The position numbers and the translations under genes are program-made. DNA of 64,000 bases from Xiphydria camelus (taxonomy: Eukaryota > Arthropoda > Insecta > Hymenoptera > Xiphydriidae), in NCBI GenBank assembly GCA_963678675.1, contig OY783201.1, positions 1,188,001 to 1,252,000 of the forward strand. The letters are read 5' to 3'. Shown here piece by piece: positions 50,745-62,963 of the stretch. How positions within the stretch are numbered: position 1 is the first letter of the stretch; every line of letters begins with the position of its first letter. A model generated the notes under the pieces. The model made no database searches, was not told the DNA's origin, and saw nothing but the letters and a program-made list of their open reading frames with translations.

Positions 50745-52270
50745 TGCTACCCGAGATTAAAGATTCGAGAGGATCCTCCGGACGTCCCTCTGCACCTCGA
50801 GCGGATGCCCTCGGCCAGTCTTTACGAGAGAGCGGTATCCGCCCCGTGTGCTTGTCCACCCTTGCTGTCGTACGCGCTCGCCTGATCCGTCACGGGGACC
50901 GATAGGGTTCCTTTGACGACTAGACGATGTGACGGGTGATCTTTTAAACGTAGCGATCGCCCGGCGAGATCCCGAGAAACCGGTAAAAAAGGGCGGGACA
51001 TCAGTCGGGACGTATCAATTTGAAATTTCGAGAATTCGTGAGCGGAGCGACGAAAGGGTTGGCGCGGATCATCCGGCGACGGCGACGGCGGGTCGTCGTT
51101 GAGATCGCGCGGCAACGGGAGCGACTGTGCGCCGCATTGCGGAGGAGGCGAGGAGAAAGGAAGGAAGCAGCGCGTGACGAGGACTCGAAGAGATACCTGA
51201 AGTGCCGGTGACGAGGAGATTTCCTACGAAGACACCGGCGCGCCGGATGTCCTCGGCTTCGGCGCTCGCTTTCTCCAGGTTCTCGTCGATCGGGCAGACC
51301 TCGCTCGCCATCCTCTGGTGTTATTTATCAACGGGGATTCGATCGTTATCGCGCGCACATTCAGGCGCGAGTCGTTAACGGGAGGAGAGGAGGAGCCGAG
51401 AGGGTCGAAGACCGGATGTACCGACTCTCGTGAGGATGGCGATGGCGCAGGCCATTCCAACGTTCCCTTTGCCATCGATGGACACCTTGTCGCGATGGGG
51501 ATATAGGTGTCGCATGATCCGAGCTGGGTAGTTAGACTGAAAAAAATATTTAGCTAATCCAGCTATATTTCTGGCTGCCTCAGACATTATTTGGTGACAA
51601 CTGGAAAAATATTGCTAGCGTGGCAAGAATACTTGCTATTGCGAAGAAAATTAGCACTGCAATTACTGTAATTTTTTCTAGTTGTGGCCAAATTGTTTTG
51701 AGTGTATCGGAGCGTTCTTCGTGGAAAGTCGTCGTCGTGATCGGGATATTGTCACCCTACGACGCGATGGGAGACAGTTTCTCTCAAAGCATAATTCAAA
51801 TTAGCGTTGAATAACGATCCGGCGTTACGTCGCATTCCGATTCTTCCCTGACACTGACGCCTTCTTTGCCCCCTCCCCCTTCCTGGATTCCGCGGCCCTG
51901 GTGCCGCCACCGCGTCGAGGGAAACCTAAAATCACGCGATTCGAATCCACAAATATGGCGACTGCTTTTCGCTGTAACGAGCGAGACTCGGGAATCCATT
52001 CGAATCGCGTCACCGCGAACCAACGTGACACCTCCTCGATCCTAGCCACGACGAGCGAGGGGACGAAGAGATTTTAAGCACGAGAGAGAGACCGTGAAGT
52101 GGTAGGCGGATGTAATTTCACCGAGGCGTAACGCGTTGCCAACTCGTCTATCGAATCCGACTGCGCGGCGATCGAAGTTGCCTGACACGATTGGAGGGTC
52201 GACGAATAGCGATGGACAAATTTCCGCGGTAGAATTTGACCGACTCACCCGAGGCGGATCGTTTTCTCCG

Positions 52271-52464
52271 CACTGAGAAAAAAAAAATTAAAATTTATTC
52301 TGTTAGAAGGATAATCTGAGTACGAAAGGTAAAACAGATCAAAAATTATCCTTCCAGGGTATAAAATTTAACCTTCCTTGGGATAATTTTCGATCCACTT
52401 TAACTTTCGTACTCAGATTATCCTTCTAACAGAGAATAGTTTTTAATCTTTTTTTTTCTCAGTG
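52271..52464. mobile_element. MITE with long inverted arms, CACTGAG ends
   Basis: The ends CACTGAGAAAAAAAAA and TTTTTTTTTCTCAGTG are mirrored. The subterminal arms CTGTTAGAAGGATAATCTGA and GTACGAAAG recur inverted on the right. The arms are about 55 bp and nearly perfect. The CACTGA terminus is shared with the larger element at 58795. Confidence 0.85.
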
Positions 52465-53185
52465 CGTGACGAAAGCTCGCACGCGAGGGGAAAAAGTTGA
52501 AGAATGATCCCGACACTGTTTCTCTCCGACGGAACGCGAGATAATATTGTTGCTCCTTCCCCCGGAAGGGAGAACCCCGAAGACGGGACACCGTGAAACA
52601 AGCGCGATGAGAGTTTCCTCGATGCCGGCAGTCGTTAACGGGTCGGAACTAGACCGGGTGTTTTCTCTCCGATAAAGCATAACGAGCCGTGCCATTAAAG
52701 TGGCCTAATTCGTGCTCGATTAACGTGCTGCGGGGCGCGCGAGGAAGGGTTCGGCCCCGGAGCGAGGCGCGCTGGAAACCTTAACGTCTTGATTATCCGT
52801 CGGAGACCCCGTGGCGTCTTCGCGGTCCCTCGACAGGTTTCGAGCGCGAAGGTAATACCTCGGCTATCACCTGCTCTTATTAGGTCCTCTTCACGGTTTG
52901 TCTATCGGGACGGACCGTCCCGGCGCCATTAGAGCAGATGCCGAGGAAATGTCGATAAATAAACGAACGTCGGTCTCTTTTCTCCAACCGCTCGGCTCTT
53001 TCACCCCTTTCGGCGGAAACCCGTCCGATTGTGTCGACGCGCGACACGGAGACAGAGCGACGGATCCGAAGCCTGATAATCAGACCCTTTCCGTGAACTC
53101 GCCGTGATATCGACCCGGCTCCCGTTCCTCGAGGACTCGTCCGAAAAGAGAGGGGAAGGCGTGAAGAATGCCTGAACGAAAATAA

Positions 53186-53190
<5 letters not shown>

Positions 53191-53236
<46 letters not shown>
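53191..53236. repeat. (GA)n microsatellite
   Basis: 46 bases of perfect GA. It produces spurious Ser/Leu-repeat frames on the minus strand. Confidence 0.95.
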
Positions 53237-53239
<3 letters not shown>

Positions 53240-54021
53240 CCAGGCGCTGCAGGAAGACCGGAGCGCAGCCGCCACATTCAATTTTAACGTTAATAATCTT
53301 CGCCGAAAAGAATGGCGGGCTTAAATGCGGCCATTCATCACCGGCGATCGATATTGCGAATGCGGTTTAACGACGGAGAGATAGGATCGGCCGTTCCGCT
53401 CGGAGTTATTGAATCGCGTCAAATAATATACGAGCCAATAATGTACGAATAGTGCCGCAATTACGGCCTCCCGATGGTATCAAACGGCGCGTTATAATTT
53501 AGTAATCGTTTGCTCACCGCGAGAGTTTATGCGGAAATTGGCCTCCGGTGCAGTCGCGGTGTGCCCGCGCGTTTACAGACGCGCACGTTCATCTCGTGTA
53601 CCCGGCGAGCGATCAACCTCCGCTTACCGCGCTATTACCGACAGGGCGATGCGAAGATACGTGTGTTTGTATTTATAAACATCGCCCTCTTTCTTGCGGG
53701 GACCCGCGAACGCTCGCGTCCGATCCCCGACACGAGCGGGGGACGACACTTCGAGATTCTCCGCCGGATCGATCTTCGCGTATTTCCCATCCCGCGGCGG
53801 CTACCGGTCATTCCGAAAAATCGCGCGCGCAGAGAAAGTTATTGCAAACGACGAGGCGGACGGATGCGTGCGCACGGAAAAAGGAATTTTGTATGAAATT
53901 CTCGATAAATGGAGTAATCAGTGATACTCGACGCGACAGAAGAGACAAAGCGCAGAGTACCATTAAACGTTATGTAAATACTGCATCTTTCATTGCAAAA
54001 ACTACAATTCACATACCCGTA

Positions 54022-54142
54022 CGAGGGCAGAGTGAAAAGTCCGATACTTTTCTAGCAGATGAAAACTAAATAATCGGAACATTTAGGCAAAAATGGAAGA
54101 CTGTTTAATTGGAAAAGTATCGGACTTTTCGCTCTGCTCTCG
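54022..54142. mobile_element. mariner-derived MITE (121 bp), TA target site
   Basis: The left end CGAGGGCAGAGTGAAAAGTC is mirrored by GACTTTTCGCTCTGCTCTCG. The arms are about 32 bp and meet around a short AT-rich centre. TA dinucleotides flank both sides. The CGAGGG..AAAAGTC terminus is like that of mariner elements. Confidence 0.85.
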
Positions 54143-57100
54143 TATATGACGCATCGATATGGTATGTACCAGTGGCTGTGGAACATCTCGAATATTGCTA
54201 CGAATTCGGAATTAATTTTTATTTGACACACAGCAGCAGTTGCAACTTTCAACAGTACCATGTGCTATGTCGTTCCCGAGGACGACTTCTGCTATGCGAA
54301 GCATCGCTTTGTACTAAATTCTTCTTTCCATGCGCCTGCCCCTCGTCGCCGCGCAACTCGAGAGAGAGAGATGGTCTTCTCGATTAATCGCGCAAAGCGT
54401 CGGGGCCTGCAGCGGTCGGCAGCCCCGCGGAGGAGCACGATTCGCGGAGGACGCGGGAAGCAGGTGGAGGAGAGGGAGAACGCGCGCCGAACGGTGTCGC
54501 TGTTTTACCGCGAGACGGACAATAGCGAAGTGTAGCGGACAAACAAATAGCCAATTAAAATTCCGGTTGCGCGGCGAACATACTTGTATCAGCTGCGGTA
54601 CTACCGAGCATTGTGTGCGCACGGGAGGAGGCATGCGCTCGAGTCGGTGTCGCTCGACTCGATCGCGCGCACTGTCCCCGGGAGCCGCTCGATTCGTCGT
54701 CCGGTGCGTAAGGTGGAAACTCGTTTGCGCCGCTCTAGTAAATCTCTCCTCGTCGGTGTATAATTGTTAACCGAATTGCTCGTGCAGCGCGGCTCGATTC
54801 CCACCGCGTAACTCTTTGGATTTATCGACTCGAGCGCGCGGCCGCGCGCGAATCGTACCTACGGGCAGTCGACGGCGCGACGACGACGCGCGTGGGGGGT
54901 GTGCTCCCGCGGTCTCTCTCCCGGCTAATTTACGGGGAACCAGTCTCCGCGCGTGTATTCCCCGTCGCACATCTCGTCTTCGCGGTAGCTTTGAAACGGC
55001 CGACGCGTTTTTACCTCGATATAGATGCGAAGTCGCGATGGTTCGTTTTTTTCGTTCGACATCGACTTCCGAACGCAGCACGATAAACGCGCTTCGCGAT
55101 AAATTAATGCTCCTGGAAGTGTGGATCAGCGTCTCGACCGCTTGCGATTCGACTGGCGCGAATCGGTTGCGCGCCGGTGCGAGGAGAGATCCGTGACGCT
55201 TCCGAGAGTGGAGGCTGTATAGATATACATATGCGAAACCGCGGAAAGAGGAACGTAAAACCGGACCACCGCCGAGCTTTTTTGCGACCGCGCAAGCACT
55301 TATTCCTATTCAAATCGAATCTCTGTTTCAGGTCAGGGTTTGGCTCCGAACGGATGGGCCTGCAGATTAATTGGGTACTTAAGTATGCCATACGTTTAAC
55401 TCGCGGGACGAGAACTTCGCACAAATTTGCCAACTGAAATTCCTCTCTCTTTCTCTCTCTCTCTCTCCCGACAACGAGTGCTCGAGCGGACCTTAATTTA
55501 ATTAGAACTTAATTCGGAACGGAATTCCGTTCGGAGGAAATTCCACCTTTTGGTATTCCGAAGGATCGAAGGAAGCGTAATAGGGATCCACATGCGTGGC
55601 AGAAAAACGTCACTGAAGTTTACGTCTAATTTCGTCGTTAATTGCTTCTATTCCTCCTCTAAAAAATAGTCTTCCTTCGCGGTCTCCTATCTCGACCGTC
55701 ATCCTGACTCGACAGACTTTGCGGTGTCACTTCCCAGGCGAAACATTTCCAGCAGGGATCGCGCGCCACCGCGACGATAACTCATCCTCCTTTCGTCCCC
55801 TCGAAGTACAAAGGTCGAGATACTCTTCTAAATCCGAGAGCCGGATCCCGTGTGGGGCCCGAGGGGGTCCGTGCCTTTCTGAAATATCGCACGGGTTTAT
55901 TTCGCGATTCGTGGCGCTCTCTCTCTCTCTCTCTCCCCCCCCCCATTTCTCTTTCTCTCTCTTTCTCTCCCCTCGCAGGGGTCTTCGTCGTCTTTTTGCG
56001 CGTACCGGAAGGGGCGAGGCCGATGCACAATTGTTTATGTTCATGTCCCGCCCTATCGTACGCATCGGACACAAGCGGATATCTTCTACCCGGCCATCCT
56101 ACCACGAAACGCGAATGGGTCCTCCGCGTCGATATCGGCTCTTTGTTCTTTCGCGGTCTAACGTTATTATTAATGGCGCGACGGTCGAACCCGATCCTCG
56201 AGGTGTCGGAGTCTTGACGAAGAGCGAGAGCTCGTACCTCGGGCTCCCCTCGTATTGGTCGAAACGGACGGGATTCTATACGCGGATGCACACAGTGCAA
56301 CCACACATATAGGTATGCGGAGAACGATGACGACTATCAATTTGATATTTTCGTCGTTCAACCAAAAATCCTATCGTCGACTTGGCGCCGCATTGCCAAA
56401 CTGATTAATAATACATCACGCTGTCTTTCACACATTTTTTTCAACACTCTACTCACATATCCATAGGTACGCTCGAGACGACCCCACCAACCACGGACTA
56501 ATGATAATTAATACCACGATTCGAACGCGACGTATCGTCGTCGGGGGTCGAAGAGGTGAGATGAGGTTTTAGCCGTGGCGAGGCAAAGCGTGGCGAGGTG
56601 GGCGGGCGTAAGGCGGGAGGAAGAAGAAGGAAGGTGGGGGGGGGGATCGAGCGATAAAATCGTAAGAGCGAGAACATACGGTACGTACCTCCTATCTCGC
56701 CATTCGCGGGCGCCTTCGTAGCGCGCGCACTTGTATAGGTGCACAGACGGTCGACTCCATTCCGTTCTGTCCCTTTCTCTCTCTCTCTCTCTCTCTTCGT
56801 ACCGATGCTCGGCGCGAGAGAAAATTAATACTCGCCGAGTACGCGGCCATAAAGCTTCCCCGCGACGCGGTAATTACGTAGAGCGTGCGTTGTACCCAAC
56901 CCCCACGCCGCGCGGTACTTCATACGCGCCGCTATACTTTACGAGCTTCTGCTCGTAATAACAAAGACCGCGACCGATGACAACTTAAAAACATCGCGTC
57001 GACGGGGTTTCGGGAACGTCGACGATCCCGAAGGAAACACCGGGAGAAAGTCGTTGATGCGGATGCTCGAAAAAAAAAGGATGCGAGAGGGATAACTCGC

Positions 57101-57519
57101 GACCGCTCCTCGCGCGCGTGATATAGGTACTCATATACCTAGAGCTCGCGCCGGTGTTACGGAGGACGAACGTTGTGGTTGTCCGCGTAACCGCGTTAGG
57201 ATGACGCATCGGGTGTTGGAGTGGACGCAGTGATCATCGTCCGAGGCGGGGTTGCCTATCCCAGGAGCCGGGCTCGACACGGCCACGCCGGGATAATGAG
57301 AATAAAAGCGGCGTGCGCGATGATGCGGTTGCGTCACGGCGATGAAGCTCCCGCCATGCTCGCTGCACCCGCTGACGAAGCGGGGCGGCGCCGGAACGTC
57401 CGAGCTACCGATCGTCTTGTCGGGAAACTGCAGCCGATTGCTGGTGATTTCGAGAGGCGAGGAGAACTCTGAATATTTGTTGAGAATCGCGTGGAAGTAT
57501 ATTTCGAGAAAATCTCATA

Positions 57520-58080
57520 GGGTAAGTATACATAATTCCGACACTCTCTCTCTCTCTCTGTGAGAAAGCAAACTAAAGAAAACACCATGAGAAAATAAAA
57601 ATCGTGTATAAAATGTAGGATGCTTTATATAATAGTTAAGTTTGTTCATTTCTGAAGTTGTTTCTAGAACACGAAAAATAATTCTACCGTTCCATCAACA
57701 ACAAAAAATACGTTTTTTATTGACCTGCAAATGGACATAATTCCGACACCCTCAAGTTTTTCTCTCTCCAAAAAAAAATCCGGATTTTTAAATCCGATAC
57801 ATTGAGTACATAAATCAAACAAGATTTTCAGTTTACAAAAATAACAAAATTAAATGGGAACAAAAAGCACTTAAAATTAACTTAAATAGGAAGTCTAGAT
57901 AAATGTGAACCATATTTAGTTATTTCCCCAACTTGAAAGCAGCCTCTTTTCTTAATTTTTTAAGGTGGTTATATCACCTCCGTAATTTCTATTTTATGGT
58001 TGAGTTTTTTTCATTTAAAGCAGTATTATTGAACTCTGACGGATTTATGGACACACTGTCGGAATTATGTACACTTACCC
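57520..58080. mobile_element. Non-autonomous DNA transposon (561 bp), TA target site
   Basis: The termini GGGTAAGTATACATAATTCC and, reversed, GGGTAAGTGTACATAATTCC differ at one base. They are flanked by TA. The word CATAATTCCGACA also occurs internally at about 57737. The element is AT-rich against CpG-rich surroundings and carries no transposase-like frame. Confidence 0.8.
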
Positions 58081-58994
58081 TATCGCATCTCTCGATCCAT
58101 CCCCGAGTGGTTCTCTCGATATATCGTTCCACGATCGCACGAATACCTACAGATGACCGGAGTGTGTCCCTCCAGTCCCGCATGTCGCGCTGACCGGTAT
58201 CCACCGAAGAATGCCCCGTACTCTCCTCGCGCGTACACGTACGCGCATAGCTGTCTCTCCGTGCCCGTCCCCCGCGCGCGTGTACGAAACGCGCACCGTG
58301 GCCGGGGACGTACCTAAGTCGCGAACGAGACCGCCGCACGCTCCGAGAAAGAAAGCGCCGCGATGCGGAGCCGAGTGGATGAATTATGTTAAACGCCTGT
58401 TTAAATACATGTACGCCTAGGGATACATCGCGAAGTCAGAGGTACCGCGCGCCATTCGTCTTCTCGATTTATATTAAATCGCCCCTCGAATGACCCGACA
58501 ACCGGCTCGTATACCCCGCGCAGCCGCGCGCTGCACCAGTTCGGCCTCCTCTCTTTCCGTACCGTTCGCTGCGACGCGATTTAAGCTCGGTTCAAATTGA
58601 AATATCGATGCGCGCGCGCGCGTGTACCTACATCTTTCCCACTCGCCTTCGACGCGGCCCGCGCCGATCGCGGCTGACGGCGACTGCAGTTGCGAAGCGT
58701 GTGACCGATGAGACGTGGAGTACTCGTCTGGTGTGAGAATAGGTATCGTTGGGATGTAATCGAAACTGAAGATCGCGCTATTATTTCGCATGTACACTGA
58801 AAAAAATTTTCAGGGAATTGAGCAATAATTCTGGCTGAACCAACCAGAATTTCTAGCCACCGTGGCCACAGCCAGAAGTTTTCTTAAGACAGCCAGCCGA
58901 GTATGGCTAAGCTAATATGTTTAAAGTAACAATATCGTGATGTTTGTGTCAAGCTGCGCTGTACTGTTGAGCCAGTTATTTATTCTGATTGATT

Positions 58995-59172
58995 TAGACG
59001 TGCAGTATGCCTACGTAAGCTGTACCGTATCGCTAAATTGCACGGAAATTCTGGTTCATCTAGACAAGCAGTATAGCTGTGTCAGCTATACCGTATTGCT
59101 AAATTGCGCGGGAATTTTGGTTCGTTTAGACAAGCAGTATAGCTGTGTCAGCTATACCGTATTGCTAAATTG
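58995..59172. repeat. 67-68 bp tandem repeat, about 2.5 copies
   Basis: Each unit contains CAGTATAGCTGTGTCAGCTA, ACCGTATTGCTAAATTG and a GGTTCRTYTAGACAAG segment. The last two copies are nearly identical. Lies inside the transposon remnant. Confidence 0.8.
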
Positions 59173-59273
59173 AAAGTAGGATTTTGCAAAAAGGGGGCGC
59201 GCACGCCTATCCTGCCGCCTGCCAACCCGCCTACTGGGGTGTCGGTTTTTTTTCCAACCCTTCCGGGATTCGA

Positions 59274-59494
59274 TTTTTTTTTTTTTTTTTTTTTTTTTTA
59301 TAGAAGGGGAAATGCATTTACGCACCATCCCCAGGTTTGGCTAGAAATCCGGAGGTGTGTGGAGCTCGGGTGATCCCGCGACGAGAAAGTGCAATGTCGC
59401 GGGGCCCACATCGGGATTTGAACCTGCGTTCCTTAGATGAGATGCTTCGAGACTGGGAATGCTCGCATTCTACCAATTGCGCCACCGACTCTTC
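59274..59494 (-). mobile_element. tRNA-derived SINE with poly(A) tail
   Basis: The minus strand has a tRNA-like head with an A box TGGCGCAATTGG (59473-59484) and, about 49 nt later, a B box GGTTCAAATCC (59414-59424), a split pol III promoter. A non-tRNA body follows and ends in 26 A residues (59274-59299). The element is too long for a tRNA, and its tail marks it as a retroposon. No clear target duplication was seen. Confidence 0.85.
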
Positions 59495-59614
59495 AAGTGG
59501 TCTTAGCTAAAACAGGCCTTTATATAATGCAACACTGAGATATCTCGGCAAAAATATTTAAATAAATATTTAATTTGCTATCGGGGTACCGACTCGACTT
59601 CTACCGGTATTTCG

Positions 59615-59768
59615 TATGCCTCGGGCACAGAACCGCACAGTTGCAGGGACCTTTCCGGCCGGGCTTGGTCGGTATTGGAGCCACTTCTACCGGTAAAAAT
59701 TGCTCGAATACCGACCAAGCCCGGCCGAAGGGGTCCCTGCAACTGTGTGGAACTGCGCGAGGCATCCA
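59615..59768. repeat. Inverted repeat, arms about 65 bp
   Basis: The left arm CACAGTTGCAGGGACC, GGCCGGGCTTGGTCGGTATT is mirrored by AATACCGACCAAGCCCGGCC, GGTCCCTGCAACTGTG. The loop is about 20-25 bp. It may be an independent fold-back insertion within the larger element. Confidence 0.85.
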
Positions 59769-60157
59769 GTATAGTCCACCCAGCCATACCGTTCAGTCAC
59801 ACTACACATAAGTTTACAGTTGGTGTAAACATACGTTTTATAGTCCAGCTAACTATACCTATATACCTATATTACGTATAATCATACAGTTGGGGTAAGA
59901 ATACGTCATCTGCTTAGGATAACCTTTCTAGTATATTAAGTAATCAGATGCCATATTGCTGCATCAAACATATCTGTTAGCAATACTTGGACTGCTAACA
60001 TAGCAATGCTGTATCTCAAATACAACTAATAGAATTACTGTAATAAAAATATTTTTAGGGGGGAATGGCTAGAAAGTCTCAGCCAGAAATGTATTGCTGT
60101 TAAAACTAAAGATTTTTTTCAGTGTACGTGTCTTCACCCGGAAAGAATTTACACAAC

Positions 60158-60370
60158 CGGAGAGAAGAGATGATATATTCGATTAAATCTGCTGGAGGAA
60201 TGTAGAATTAGTTGCTGCGATTGATAAATTTGGTTATAACGATTATCGGCTATTTGAAGGAAACAGGCTGTAGTCCACTCGAGTCAATTATATTAGTCCG
60301 AGTAACTTGATCTACATTCCCCCCACCCGTAACCGCCGATCTATTCAAACTTACTACATCTTTCTCTCAG
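60158..60370. mobile_element. MITE family C, copy 2
   Basis: The interior matches 36080-36295 closely, including GGTTATAACGATTA, GGCTATTTGAAGGAAACAGG and GAGTCAATTA. It ends in CTTTCTCTCAG, the inverse of the left end of copy 1. It starts about 30 bp after the preceding transposon remnant. Confidence 0.75.
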
Positions 60371-62558
60371 TCTATGAAATTGTACGTGCGACGGAGTAGT
60401 CTTCCCCAAAACTCGTAGCCAGAGCTCCAAAGGGAAAGGAACACCTATCCGAGATGACCGATGAGGAAAGCGTGCCGCGCGGCAAGGATGAATGGACGAG
60501 TGGCTCGGCTCTCGATCCGAGGCGCGCTTAAATTCAATAAATCGCGGCCGATCCCTCCTGCGCTTTCGGAGCGTCATATATATTAATACCCGACTTAATA
60601 GATGCGCGCGCGGGTGGAAGGCGTCACCACCGCGCGCGAAACGGGATCCCCCGCGTCCCGTACTCCCCGAGTGTGGGTAGGTGAACCTGCTTCGCCGCCG
60701 ACGCGCGGGCAAACACACGACGAGTATTAATTGGAATCGTCGAGTCGAAACAAATGAATGCTTTGCCACCGACGCGGCACACTCGCTCACTCGCCGAGTA
60801 GCACGCGGGAGGAATAAACCGCGCGGGAAGCGAGAGGGAAAGGCGAGAGGGCCGGAGGGGAGAGGACGTAGTCAGGCAGAACGATGCGGCGGCTCTCTCC
60901 GCCGGTGATTTATACAGAATCATATCTCCATCTGAACGTCTTCATTTTTAACGCATGGCTGCACAACCGCCCCCCCCCCCCTCTCCCCCCTGGCCCGCTA
61001 TTCGGTTTCGGCCCACCGCGGCACCGCGCGCGCGCGCGCACACTCGCCAACTGCAAATTTCCTCTCGTTGGTGGTCCCCACTTCGCGTAATTGTATCGTC
61101 GACTCTCGTACGAACGGCCGCGCGCGAGATGCCGCAGCTCTTTGCTTCGAGCGATGCTGCGCCGATCTCTTCTCACGAGAATCGCTCGCGCTATGGTAAG
61201 TCGGTACCGGAGGTTTTTTTTTCTTGGATCGACAGGTCGATATAGCTGGTGGAGGGGTCAGATAAAGCAAAGAGAGGTGCGCTGCTATCGAACTAGTCTA
61301 ATTTATTTCGAACATTATAATTGAACGGTGACTTTATTTCGCATCGAAAGCCTATTCTTCGTCGAGACTCTCGAAGGCTAGTTATCTAAAATTATCTAGC
61401 CGTATTCCGATTAGACCCACAACGAAGGCTCTCACGCTATCGCGTCCCACCACAGCGCGCGCTTTGGGTTCTCATGCGCGCCGCGCCGTACGGCAGATCC
61501 CCGCGATTCATTCATTCATTCCCTCGAGGATTTAACGGCCGATGTTATGCTCGATGAAGGATTTTGCACGCCGCGTTTGCCGGGCGATGATTACCGCGAC
61601 GCGAGGACCAGGCGATGCCGGTCGCACAGTCGAGTACCGCGAGCCGCGCGTAAATTATTGTAGCTCTCTCGCATTCGTTCGACTCGTCGCGATGTCTCGC
61701 GCGACCGTAGGTACTCCAGCGTGATACGTGCAGAAGAAGGACGTAATTAGTGGCGAGATAATCGTAATTTTTTCTACGATCTTTTTTCTTTTTACTTCGG
61801 AATATTTCTCTTAACGTAACGGGTATTTCAAAAATTGAAAAAAGTGGACTCTCATTGCGAACTCTAATTTTTCTCGCCGCACCGAGGAAGTAATTCGCTT
61901 CGTCAAAAAAAGAAACGTGTTTTTGGAGCACGTTTATTCGAGATTAAATGTATATAAATATTATTGATTCGATTGAGTATTATTTGCATCAAGTCTGCAT
62001 TCATTTGAAGCGAATAAATCTGCTCTTACAGGACTATCAGAAAACGCGTTTACTTCGCGATGAATCGAATTTTTTTTTCTCGTCTCGATCATTTTTATTG
62101 ATTCAACGGTGTAACGGTTTTATTTCTGGCTATTCCACTCGAACGAGCGTCGATCGCGTTCCATTCGCGTCGAGCCCGTCCCAAGGTGCCGAGTACCGCC
62201 GTCTCATAACGAGAGGCGGGCGGCTACCTTAACGAAGACTATACGAAGACGATGACGCCGAGATGATCGGAGGCAACCCCTTGTGCGGGCCGCGGCTACC
62301 AGGAAACTTCTAAAGTCTTCGCGGTCGAGAGCCGTGTCATCCACGCGCGCATTATATCTCGAGGGGCCTCGCGTACCGGGGGCCAAACAATGTGCCGGCA
62401 CGCGGGCCCCGTGACGACTTCTTTCGAACAATGACCGACGATTCTCTACTGCCGATCTCCCGTCGCCGATCTCCCCCTTTCTTCGCCACAAGATACCCTT
62501 TATGCTCGAGGACCATCGTCTCGCCACTTCGACGCTTCTGGGCGTCGAGCCCCGCGTC

Positions 62559-62963
62559 ACCTCCGTGAAGTTGGCCTCCCATTTGAACAAACGCAAAACT
62601 CAGGCTACCCCTATTTTCTCAAATCACTATAACTCCTTCGTTTGTGAAGCTGATGGAATAGGTTATTAGTCTTCTGCAGCACTCCGAGGGGAGCCATCGG
62701 CACTCCACATTGTTACTACCCCCGGGAACTTGGCCGGTTTCGGGTTTGAGTTTCCTAATCCTGAAATCCAGAGTGCCGCGAGAAATTCTTATAAGATTTT
62801 GGTGCCAGCTCTTTGAGGAAGGAAATCACAGGGACTTGATTTCTGAAAATTGTGAACTTGGCACGCCATATCTCAAAATCTGTTTTTTTTTTTGGCAGTT
62901 ACTATCGGAACTCTTATACTTTTTTAAAAATCTTTTCAAATGAGGGGCCAACTTCACGGAGGT
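62559..62963. mobile_element. Non-autonomous DNA element (405 bp)
   Basis: The ends ACCTCCGTGAAGTTGGCC and GGCCAACTTCACGGAGGT are perfect inverted repeats of 18 bp. The match continues less perfectly (CCCATTTGAA, with TTCAAATGAGG inverted). It has no transposase frame, and no target duplication is obvious. Confidence 0.8.

Larger units (their letters stand above)
49016..51515 (-). pseudogene. Decayed LDH-like paralogue (copy 4), non-catalytic and interrupted by a MITE
   Basis: Exons inferred on the minus strand: 51426-51515 (MRHLYPHRDKVSIDGKGNVG), 51197-51314 (RMASEVCPIDENLEKASAEA), 49752-50168, about 49546-49670 (VSVWSSVNVAGMKLRDV), 49335-49467 (DAIVRNTKVVLPASTYIH) and 49016-49214 (MSVPCVLGREGVRYTV to DDVEE and stop). 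The GxGxxG motif is kept as GKGNVG. The substrate-loop Gln/Arg, the Asp168/Arg171 motif (now GTGTLIGSVG) and the His195 motif (now GYQSD) are all replaced, so the lineage had already left LDH chemistry. It is also broken: an 82 bp TTAA-flanked MITE sits in exon 3 and brings a stop, two or more shifts follow in exon 3 (before PPYITWKLSKF), one after MKLRDV, and one in the last exon (DKDV to YMSV). The exon 4 donor is unclear. Confidence 0.85.
58795..60124. mobile_element. DNA transposon remnant (about 1.3 kb) with nested SINE
   Basis: The inverted ends CACTGAAAAAAAT and ATTTTTTTCAGTG are flanked by TA. The interior has a 67-68 bp tandem repeat (about 2.5 copies, 58995-59172), a SINE on the minus strand (59274-59494), and a hairpin with 65 bp arms (59615-59768). 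No transposase is recognisable. The 78-codon frame at 58937 is produced by the tandem repeat. Confidence 0.7.

Noticed and set aside
51535..51720. Possible further CTGAAAAAAAT-type MITE upstream of LDH copy 4
   Set aside because: The left end resembles the element at 58795, but no convincing inverted right end was found.
53080..53281. Ser/Leu-repeat proteins read from the GA microsatellite
   Set aside because: Produced by the dinucleotide repeat in every frame; no evidence of coding.
59401..59494. tRNA gene on the minus strand
   Set aside because: A and B boxes are present, but the sequence runs on into a non-tRNA body and a poly(A) tail, so it is the head of a SINE and not a tRNA gene.
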